Positions 1-5,658 of a stretch of 5,658 nt of DNA are shown here, in pieces. The translations under genes were made by a program, and so were the position numbers. Under the pieces are notes generated by a model. It was not told the origin of the DNA and searched no databases. It worked only from the letters and a program-made list of their open reading frames with translations. The stretch is from Clostridiales bacterium UBA1381. GTDB taxonomy: Bacteria; Bacillota; Clostridia; UBA1381. The stretch covers positions 1,644 through 7,301 of the forward strand of contig DBQZ01000139.1 of assembly GCA_002305435.1 (NCBI GenBank), read 5' to 3'. Every line of letters starts with the position of its first letter. Position 1 is the first letter of the stretch.

Positions 1-293
1 CGCTCGAACCCGTCCTGACGAACGTCCGTTATCTTTCCTCCCGACAGATGCTTCCTAAGAAGCATACAGAACATCGGCGGCGTGGAGGGGTTTTTCTTCG
101 CCCTGTCGGTAGTATGCACCCTCGGATTTGATGAAGAAGCGCTTAACACCAGCCGGTAATGCTGGGAATAAACCCTAATGTTGAGCATTAGCTCATCACG
201 CTCCGGCTGATGAACCCTCTCTATTCTGCCGTCTTTGAGCATTTGGCAAAGCTCTCCGGAAAGCGCCCGAACAGCTATTGCATCTAACGCCAT
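1..293 (-). CDS. rqcH: RqcH / FbpA-family (NFACT) ribosome quality-control protein, N-terminal fragment
   Basis: The first 97 codons and two bases of the next are present; the gene runs off the left edge. The protein begins MALDAIAVRALSGEL and continues with the NFACT-N pattern: GRIERVHQPERDELMLNIR at about residues 22-40, LVLSASSSNPRVH at 48-60, and the hallmark NPSTPPMFCMLLRKHLSGG at 68-86. RqcH (older name fibronectin-binding protein FbpA, B. subtilis YloA) binds 50S subunits that carry a stalled nascent chain and directs tRNA-Ala to add C-terminal alanine tails that mark the chain for degradation. The usual length is about 550-590 residues, so roughly five-sixths is outside the window. 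The ATG at 293 is chosen because MALD is the normal family N-terminus and AAAGGAA sits 7 nt upstream. The visible end reads F-E-R where D-R is the better-known pair. The gene lies after the ftsY hairpin, so it is probably a separate transcription unit or fed by read-through. Confidence 0.93.
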   Translation of the reverse strand, partial: MALDAIAVRALSGELCQMLKDGRIERVHQPERDELMLNIRVYSQHYRLVLSASSSNPRVHTTDRAKKNPSTPPMFCMLLRKHLSGGKITDVRQDGFE

Positions 294-300
294 GATACCA

Positions 301-307
301 TTCCTTT
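301..307 (-). promoter_or_regulatory. Ribosome binding site of rqcH
   Basis: AAAGGAA on the minus strand lies 7 nt before the ATG at 293. The spacing is normal and it supports the MALD start. It sits just after the T-rich tail of the ftsY hairpin. Confidence 0.7.
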
Positions 308-310
308 CAT

Positions 311-353
311 AAAAATTCAAACCGGGCGGTTCCTGTTCATCGGATGCCGCCCG
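311..353 (-). terminator. Probable Rho-independent terminator after ftsY
   Basis: On the minus strand CGGGCGG (353-347) pairs perfectly with CCGCCCG (329-323), giving a 7-bp stem of only G-C pairs. The 17-nt interior can add a small TCC/GGA pairing. The tail is GTTTGAATTTTT (322-311), which is T-rich but broken by GAA, so termination may be incomplete. The hairpin starts about 55 nt past the ftsY stop codon and ends 17 nt before the rqcH start codon. On the plus strand the stem is followed by CTAAAAA, so it would not act as a terminator in that direction. The stem and tail are read directly from the sequence; termination strength is inferred. Confidence 0.72.
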
Positions 354-407
354 CTAAAAACCGGTGTGAATCTCGTTTTCTCATATTGTAAAACAGCCCT
401 GCACCGT

Positions 408-1334
408 TTATTCCTCTGTATCTTCACCCTCGAAAAGAGCACGGGCAAAATCGTGCGCATCAAATTCCTGAAGATCATCAACGCCCTCGCCCACTCCAAC
501 AAACTTAACCGGCAGCTTCTGCTCCTTTGAAATGGCGATAACTATTCCGCCCTTGGCCGTACCGTCAAGCTTCGTAAGGATTATGCCTGTAAGCTCCGCC
601 GCTTCTGAAAACAGCTTTGCCTGATTAACGGCATTCTGACCGGTTGTAGCGTCAAGCACCAATAGCGTTTCACGTGATGCTCCCGGAAGCTCTCTGTTTA
701 TAACCCTGCTGATTTTTTCAAGCTCCGCCATAAGATTTTTCTTGTTATGAAGCCGTCCGGCTGTATCACAGATGAGCACATCAGCGCCGCGCGCTCTTGC
801 CGCATTGCAGGCATCAAACACAACTGCCGCCGGGTCGCTGCCCTCCTGATGCTTTATTATCTCGCAGCCGCTGCGCTCAGCCCAAATATCAAGCTGGTCG
901 ATAGCCGCCGCTCTGAATGTGTCGGCCGCCGCCAAAATAACCTTCTTCCCACGGCTTTTATAAAATGAAGCCAGCTTGCCAATGCTCGTCGTCTTGCCAA
1001 CGCCGTTTACGCCGATTACGAGTATAACAGACGGCGTTGTTTCCAGATTCATGGAGGTATCAAGCTCGTTTAAAATATCGCTTATTACCTCTTTTAGCTC
1101 CTCTTTTACCTCGTTGCCGTCCTTTATTCTCTTCGTCTTGACCCTGTCTTTTAATTCTTCGATTATATATACCGACGTTTCCACGCCTATATCCGCCATT
1201 ATCAGCGCCTCTTCCAGATTTTCAAATAATTCTTCGTCCACCTTGACAAAGACCTTGAACACCTGATTCACCTGCTCTGATATAGCTTGGCGTGTTTTCT
1301 GCATACTGTCTTTTAATTTCTGAAAAATTCCCAT
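408..1334 (-). CDS. ftsY: Signal recognition particle receptor FtsY (SRP GTPase)
   Basis: A complete 308-residue protein. FtsY is the membrane-associated receptor that pairs with Ffh in the signal recognition particle; the two GTPases activate each other and hand the translating ribosome to SecYEG. An N domain helical bundle occupies about residues 1-90 (MGIFQKLKDSMQKTR, then LEEALIMADIGVETS). The NG GTPase domain follows: P-loop GVNGVGKTT 108-116, the SRP-GTPase insertion-box motif DTFRAAA 138-144, DTAGR 190-194, guanine-specificity TKLD 254-257, and GVGEGVDDLQEF 280-291. The protein has no long acidic A domain such as that of E. coli, which is normal for Gram-positive FtsY; membrane contact probably relies on the amphipathic N-terminal helix. 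An ATG start with GGAG 7 nt upstream and a TAA stop are seen. It lies 29 nt after smc, so cotranscription is likely. No M domain is present, which rules out Ffh. Confidence 0.98.
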   Translation of the reverse strand: MGIFQKLKDSMQKTRQAISEQVNQVFKVFVKVDEELFENLEEALIMADIGVETSVYIIEELKDRVKTKRIKDGNEVKEELKEVISDILNELDTSMNLETTPSVILVIGVNGVGKTTSIGKLASFYKSRGKKVILAAADTFRAAAIDQLDIWAERSGCEIIKHQEGSDPAAVVFDACNAARARGADVLICDTAGRLHNKKNLMAELEKISRVINRELPGASRETLLVLDATTGQNAVNQAKLFSEAAELTGIILTKLDGTAKGGIVIAISKEQKLPVKFVGVGEGVDDLQEFDAHDFARALFEGEDTEE

Positions 1335-1341
1335 TTTTTCA

Positions 1342-1345
1342 CTCC
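1342..1345 (-). promoter_or_regulatory. Ribosome binding site of ftsY
   Basis: GGAG on the minus strand lies 7 nt before the ftsY ATG. It is preceded by two direct copies of GAGGAAC (1360-1354 and 1352-1346), so the 29-nt smc-ftsY gap is almost entirely purine-rich and offers several SD-like cores. Only the GGAG nearest the gene has normal spacing. Confidence 0.7.
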
Positions 1346-1363
1346 GTTCCTCTGTTCCTCATA

Positions 1364-4300
1364 TCAGCCTGCCATATCCTCATCGACCTCGTCTATTTGC
1401 AGCGAAAGCAGCTTTGATATGCCCTTTTCCTGCATCGTAACGCCGTAGAGGACGTTAGCCGCCTCCATTGTTCCTCGCCTGTGAGTTATTACTATAAACT
1501 GCGTATCATCAAGATAATTCTTAAGGTACGTAGCAAACCTTGAAACGTTCACATCGTCCAGTGCGGCATCTATTTCGTCCAGAATACAAAACGGCGCCGG
1601 CTTTACATTCAATATCGCAAAAAGCAGAGCTATTGCAATAAAGGATTTTTCCCCGCCGGAATAAAGGTTTATATTCTGAAGCCCCTTGCCTGGCAGCTGC
1701 ACCTCTATCTCTATCCCGCTTTCAAGCACGTTGTCAGGCTCCGACAAATAAAGTTTCCCGTGACCGCCTCCGAAAAGCTCACGGAACACCTTTTCAAAGC
1801 TTTCGTTTATAACAGCAAACTGCCGGGAAAAATGCTCTTTCATCAGCTCGTCCATCGACCGTATAACCTGCTCAAGATCCTTTTTCGACTTCTCCAAATC
1901 GCTTTTCTGAGCTGTCATAAACTCAAATCGTTCCTTGACATTTTTGTATTCCTCGATAGAATCCATATTGACGCTGCCAAGAGCTTTTATTTGAGACTTC
2001 AACCCTCTGAGCCGTTCTGCGGCTTCCTTTTCGTTGTCTATATCCTCAACGTATTCACGGGCAGCTGCTATCGTCAGCTCATAATCCTCCCAAAGACGGT
2101 TTATTATGCTTTCCTTTTCAAGCTCCAATTTCACCCGCCGGCTGTCAAGGCGGGACAGCTCCTTTTGCATCGCCAGAAGTTTTTCAGTAAGCTCTTTGCC
2201 GGAGCTTTGTATTCGGCGGAGCTTTTCGACTATTTCTGCTTTTTGCACATCAAGAGATTCCAGCTGCTTCTTTATTTCCTCGGAAAGGCTGTTGATATTA
2301 GCCATAAGCTGCCGATTTTCCTCTATCCTCTCAGTCAAACCCTCGTTGACTTTCGCTATCCTCTTTTTATCCTCTTCCTTGCTGATATTGGTCTGGTTTG
2401 TAAACGATATTTCATCCTCAAGCGAAGATATTTTTGCTCTGAGAGCTTCAACATCCTTTTCAAGCCCTGCCAGCTCCATCTTATCCTGCATTATTCGGTC
2501 GGAACTTTCTTTTTTATCCTCCTCAGCTTTTTCAAGCTGCTCTGAAAGTCTCGACACTTCCTCCTCAAGCTCGCTTCTCCTGTTCTCCTCAGAACGTATC
2601 GCAGCTACAGCCTCCGCCAGCTCATCCGCCGAATCTGCCAAACTGCGGGAGAGCTCCAACATCTCCTGCTCACGGCTTTCACGGTTGCCACCGCTTGAAT
2701 CAAGCGACGACTGCAAATGCTCAAGCTCGCTCCCCAGTCTTAAAAGCTCATCCTCATAATTCCTTATTACCGTTCTATACGAGGTGGCCTGCTCTTTTGC
2801 AGCGTTAAGCTCATCTTGCAGCCTTATGCCCTCCTGCTTGGATGCTGCCATCTGCGATTTTAATCTCTCAAGCAGAGATAAAAGCCGCTTTATTTCAGCC
2901 GACCTTGACAAAAAGCCGCCCGTCTTGCCGCCGCTTCCGCCCGACATCGAGCCGCCGGCATTTAAAACGTCTCCCCGTTTTGTCACTATACGGAATTTAT
3001 AGCCGAACTTCCGGCTTATCTTTATGGCATTGTCGATATTATCGACAACAGCCACACGTCCGAGAAGGCTTGTGAATATCCCCTTATAATGCGGATCGTA
3101 CTTCACAAGCTCTGAACCAAGCCCTATATACCCTTCTTCCTGTTTTACCGCTTCAACATTTTCCAAAAGTCTTCCTCTTACGCTCGATACCGGCAGGAAT
3201 GTCGCCCGTCCCGATTTCGTTTTGCGCAGGTATTCTATGCAGAGCTTTGCCTCATGTTCACTTTCGGTAACTATGTTTTGCAAAGCTCCGCCCAAGGCGG
3301 TTTCTATAGCTGTAACGTAGCTTTCGTCCACCTCTATCAATGAGGCAACCGTACCAAATATCCCAAGACCTTTTAATTCCGGGGCTTTTAGCACCGCCTT
3401 AACGCTGCGTGCGTATCCCTCATAATCGTTTTCCATATCAACGAGTATCTGCCGTTTTGAACGTGATGAATCATACTCAACGCTCATTTTGTTAAGCTCG
3501 TTTGAAATACGCTCACATTCTGCTCTTAACGATGATATTTTCTGCTCATCGTTCTCCAAAACTGCCGCAAGCTTCCGGCGTTTTTCATCCTTTGTTTCAA
3601 TATCCGCCTTTATGCGGTCAATACTTTTTTTCGTTTCTTCTATGCCCTCATCAAAGCTCTGTATCTCAAGCTCCAGCGCACAGCGCCGTTCTATATCCGC
3701 CCTGCGCTTTGCTTCCAGCTGTGCATATGACGATTTCTTATTAGTCATTGCTTCCATGCAGGAGAGTATCTGCTCCTTGGCTTTATCAATCCCTGCTGCA
3801 AGCTCGCTTCTTTTCTGCTCAAAGCTCTCATCTTCAACAGCGGAATCTTGTATCTTTTCCTCCAGCTCCCTGCACAGCTGCTGCTTTTTTGCGGCCTCCT
3901 CATTTAAAGATGATATATTTTTTCTCCTCTCATCATTCCTTTCGAGTGAGAGAGCTATTTCTTTGTCTATCCTCACCACCATTGCACGGTTATTCTTTAT
4001 ATCGTTTTCCGCCATTGATACCATGTTGGCGTATGACATCGACTTCGTTTCACATTCACGCAGTTTCTGATGCTTTTCATTTTGTTCTTCATCGGCGCTG
4101 CGGCTTTTATTATAAAGCTCGCTTATTTGCTGCTCCGTTTCCGACTCCTTCGCCTTAAGCTGGTTAAGCTCCTCCTCAGCCTCCTCAAAAAGCTCCTCGG
4201 CCTCTTTGTAAAGGCTGTCGTTCTTATCAAGCATACGCATACTCATATTTACGTCAAGACGTTTCATGTCCTCGTACAACGCCAAGTATTTGCGAGCCTT

Positions 4301-4930
4301 TTCCGACTGACGCCACAGCGGCTCGACCTGTTTTTCAAGCTCGGCTGTAAGATCCTCTATGCGGACAAGGTTTTCATCCACACCGCCAAGCTTTCTTACA
4401 GCCTCCTCTTTTCTGTACTTATACTTAGAAACTCCGGCAGCCTCTTCAAATATACTGCGCCTGTCCTCAGCTTTTGTGGAAAGTATCTGCGCCACGCTTC
4501 CTTGACCTATCATCGAATAACCGTCACGCCCGAGCCCCGTATCCATGAACAGGGCGTGTATATCCTTTAGACGGCAGGCGGCACGGTTTATCTGATACAC
4601 GCTCTCGCCTGAGCGGTAAACCCTCCGTGTCACGACTACCTCCTCAAAATCCACCGGGAATATTTTCGAGGAATTATCAAGCGTCATGCTGACCTCGGCG
4701 TAATTCACTCTGCGCCGTTTTTCCGTACCCGAAAATATTACGTCCTGCATATTTGAGCCGCGCAGGGATTTTGCACTCATCTCACCCATAACCCAGCGCA
4801 GCGCATCTGAAATATTGCTTTTCCCGCTTCCGTTCGGTCCGACAACGGCGGTAACCCCTCCGGAAAAATCAAGGACTGTTTTGTCAGCAAAGGATTTAAA
4901 ACCCTGAAGCTCCAGTCTTTTTAACAGCAA
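1364..4930 (-). CDS. smc: Chromosome segregation/condensation ATPase SMC
   Basis: A complete protein of 1188 residues (B. subtilis SMC has 1186). SMC dimers, with ScpA and ScpB (not in this window), extrude DNA loops and help resolve sister origins. Order: N-terminal head half with Walker A GPNGSGKS 31-38, R-finger region LRGSN (R57), Q-loop Q143 and KAEDRRSIFEEAAG 153-166; first coiled-coil arm about 165-510; hinge about 516-665, ending in GGSMSGGS; returning coil about 670-1010; C-terminal head half with signature LYSGGEKS 1089-1096, Walker B FCILDEIDAALDD 1114-1126 (catalytic E1119) and H-loop H1150 in ITHRRG. All ATPase residues are present. The frame is open up to a TTG at 4942, but that codon touches the AAGGAG site directly. 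The TTG at 4930 lies 12 nt from it, gives MLLKRLELQGFKSF, and puts Walker A lysine at K37 and the arginine at R57 as in B. subtilis, so it is preferred. The stop is TGA. Confidence 0.98.
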   Translation of the reverse strand: MLLKRLELQGFKSFADKTVLDFSGGVTAVVGPNGSGKSNISDALRWVMGEMSAKSLRGSNMQDVIFSGTEKRRRVNYAEVSMTLDNSSKIFPVDFEEVVVTRRVYRSGESVYQINRAACRLKDIHALFMDTGLGRDGYSMIGQGSVAQILSTKAEDRRSIFEEAAGVSKYKYRKEEAVRKLGGVDENLVRIEDLTAELEKQVEPLWRQSEKARKYLALYEDMKRLDVNMSMRMLDKNDSLYKEAEELFEEAEEELNQLKAKESETEQQISELYNKSRSADEEQNEKHQKLRECETKSMSYANMVSMAENDIKNNRAMVVRIDKEIALSLERNDERRKNISSLNEEAAKKQQLCRELEEKIQDSAVEDESFEQKRSELAAGIDKAKEQILSCMEAMTNKKSSYAQLEAKRRADIERRCALELEIQSFDEGIEETKKSIDRIKADIETKDEKRRKLAAVLENDEQKISSLRAECERISNELNKMSVEYDSSRSKRQILVDMENDYEGYARSVKAVLKAPELKGLGIFGTVASLIEVDESYVTAIETALGGALQNIVTESEHEAKLCIEYLRKTKSGRATFLPVSSVRGRLLENVEAVKQEEGYIGLGSELVKYDPHYKGIFTSLLGRVAVVDNIDNAIKISRKFGYKFRIVTKRGDVLNAGGSMSGGSGGKTGGFLSRSAEIKRLLSLLERLKSQMAASKQEGIRLQDELNAAKEQATSYRTVIRNYEDELLRLGSELEHLQSSLDSSGGNRESREQEMLELSRSLADSADELAEAVAAIRSEENRRSELEEEVSRLSEQLEKAEEDKKESSDRIMQDKMELAGLEKDVEALRAKISSLEDEISFTNQTNISKEEDKKRIAKVNEGLTERIEENRQLMANINSLSEEIKKQLESLDVQKAEIVEKLRRIQSSGKELTEKLLAMQKELSRLDSRRVKLELEKESIINRLWEDYELTIAAAREYVEDIDNEKEAAERLRGLKSQIKALGSVNMDSIEEYKNVKERFEFMTAQKSDLEKSKKDLEQVIRSMDELMKEHFSRQFAVINESFEKVFRELFGGGHGKLYLSEPDNVLESGIEIEVQLPGKGLQNINLYSGGEKSFIAIALLFAILNVKPAPFCILDEIDAALDDVNVSRFATYLKNYLDDTQFIVITHRRGTMEAANVLYGVTMQEKGISKLLSLQIDEVDEDMAG

Positions 4931-4942
4931 ATTCGTTCTCAA

Positions 4943-4948
4943 CTCCTT
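4943..4948 (-). promoter_or_regulatory. Ribosome binding site of smc, overlapping the upstream stop codon
   Basis: AAGGAG on the minus strand shares its first A with the TGA stop of the radical SAM gene (TGAAGGAG). It abuts the TTG at 4942 with no spacer, which makes that TTG an unlikely start. It lies 12 nt before the TTG at 4930, a long but workable distance. The overlap suggests translational coupling between the two genes. Confidence 0.7.
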
Positions 4949-5658
4949 CAGGCCAGCTCAACACTGCCCTTTTCTATCCCTTTATCCTGTATTATCTCAA
5001 GCTTTATACCCATTTGTTCAAACCTTTTTATATTCCGCCGTTTCTGTCCCACCGCCTTTGACATATCTGCCGGATTTACCCGCATGCGGCATACTGCGCC
5101 AGTTTTCTTCTTTATCATCATATCAAAGAATATCTCCGACTCCACCAGCTCACCGAACGCCGGATGATACGGGCCTGACGTAACCGATGCACCTTCTCTA
5201 ATCTCCTCGGTCGGCTGCAATCCTACACGTATTACCTCTATATCCGCCTCTCTGAACATCAGAACAAGGGATTTCGACAGTTTTACCGCCTCCTCAACGG
5301 TTTGCGGACGGTAAAGCCCCTGTTCATAAAGCGTATCAAGCATAGTGTTCTTTATCACAAGCGTCGGATATATCCGCACCATCTGCGGCTTCAGGCGGAT
5401 AAACTCCTTCGCTGTATAAAGCGACTTTTCCTCCGTATCCCCGGGAAGTCCCGTCATCATTTGCAGTCCGAGTCTTATTTTTGTCTGTTTCAGCAGGGCG
5501 GCTGCCTTTTCCACGTCGGCTGGACTATGGCCACGTCCGGAAAGTTTCAACACTTCTTCATCCATTGACTGAACGCCAAGCTCCACCGTCGTTACGCCGT
5601 ATCGCAAAAGCCGCTCTATTACCGGCGGCGAAATATAATCCGGCCTTGTCGATATGCG
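4948..5658 (-). CDS. Elp3-like radical SAM protein, C-terminal 236 residues (5' end outside window)
   Basis: The frame is open to the right edge, so the TTG at 5607 is an internal codon and not the start; the preceding residues (STRPDYISPPVIERLLRYG) are clearly part of the fold. Fragment numbering starts at the edge. Elp3-type radical SAM features are STRPDYI 3-9, VELGVQS 25-31, RGH 42-44, QMMTGLPGD 66-74 and RIYPTLVIKNT 95-105. The CxxxCxxC cluster that holds the 4Fe-4S centre should be upstream and cannot be checked. In Elp3 this domain works with an acetyltransferase domain on tRNA wobble uridine. Here the protein stops about 120 residues after the IYPTLVI motif, with no room for an acetyltransferase domain. 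It ends instead in a short KH-like segment (fragment residues 189-224). Substrate is unknown; RNA modification is inferred. It is followed after 17 nt by smc, very probably in the same operon. Older databases may call such proteins coproporphyrinogen oxidase-like; I consider that unlikely. Confidence 0.88.
   Translation of the reverse strand, partial: RISTRPDYISPPVIERLLRYGVTTVELGVQSMDEEVLKLSGRGHSPADVEKAAALLKQTKIRLGLQMMTGLPGDTEEKSLYTAKEFIRLKPQMVRIYPTLVIKNTMLDTLYEQGLYRPQTVEEAVKLSKSLVLMFREADIEVIRVGLQPTEEIREGASVTSGPYHPAFGELVESEIFFDMMIKKKTGAVCRMRVNPADMSKAVGQKRRNIKRFEQMGIKLEIIQDKGIEKGSVELA

Noticed and set aside
292..320. Promoter-like TTGAAT, 17-nt spacer, TATCAT on the minus strand before rqcH
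   Set aside because: The -10 box overlaps the ATG of rqcH, so transcription would begin inside the gene and skip the conserved MALD start. The TTGAAT also lies in the terminator tail.
385..390. TACAAT -10-like box on the minus strand in the ftsY-rqcH gap
   Set aside because: No -35 box is seen at a suitable distance, and it lies upstream of the terminator hairpin.
317..502. 61-codon minus-strand frame over the ftsY 3' end and terminator
   Set aside because: It overlaps ftsY in another frame, runs through the hairpin and has no recognisable protein content.
1760..2759. Long plus-strand open frames (261 and 217 codons) opposite the smc coiled coil
   Set aside because: They are rich in Ser/Leu/Phe, lack recognisable motifs, and are the mirror of Glu/Lys/Ala-rich coiled-coil codons. 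The minus-strand SMC protein explains the DNA fully.
3489..4570. Further plus-strand frames opposite the smc N-terminal coil and head
   Set aside because: Same composition effect; overlapping frames in several phases with no family resemblance and no supporting neighbours.
5605..5607. TTG at 5607 as the start of the radical SAM gene
   Set aside because: The frame stays open to the window edge and the preceding 17 residues belong to the conserved Elp3-like motif (STRPDYI), so the gene starts outside the window.
1..5658. A novel defence, mobile or accessory system
   Set aside because: All genes are recognisable housekeeping families on one strand with short gaps. I found no inverted terminal repeats, transposase, phage genes, CRISPR repeats or tRNA attachment site.

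Overview
This window is a compact, single-direction block of bacterial housekeeping genes, all read on the minus strand (right to left as numbered). In transcription order it holds: the 3' part of an Elp3-like radical SAM gene (right edge to 4948), a complete smc chromosome-condensation ATPase gene (4930 to 1364), a complete ftsY signal-recognition-particle receptor gene (1334 to 408), a hairpin that looks like an intrinsic terminator (353 to 311), and the 5' end of an rqcH/FbpA-type ribosome quality-control gene (293 to the left edge).

The protein sequences and gene order point to a Firmicute of class Clostridia, possibly near the Ruminococcaceae/Oscillospiraceae. The evidence is an Elp3-like radical SAM protein next to smc-ftsY, a short FtsY without a long acidic domain, the SMC C-terminal wording (LYSGGEKS, HRRGTMEAA), AGGAG-type ribosome binding sites, a TTG start and frequent ATA isoleucine codons. 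The taxonomic call is an inference from memory of the families, not from a search.

The first three genes are packed tightly (17-nt and 29-nt gaps) with no terminator between them, so they are probably one operon that began upstream of the window. The smc ribosome binding site overlaps the stop codon of the radical SAM gene. The hairpin after ftsY should end most of that transcript. No convincing promoter for rqcH is visible in the 114-nt gap. Functionally, SMC compacts and segregates chromosomes, FtsY docks ribosome-nascent-chain-SRP complexes at the membrane, RqcH tags nascent chains on stalled 50S subunits, and the radical SAM protein probably modifies RNA.

I see no mobile element, CRISPR array, tRNA or rRNA, and no sign of a new defence or accessory system. 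The points worth a second look are small: a KH-like tail on the radical SAM protein with a degenerate GXXG loop, the TTG start that realigns SMC with B. subtilis numbering, a seven-codon reading frame filling the smc-ftsY gap, and an E-R in place of the usual D-R pair in RqcH.
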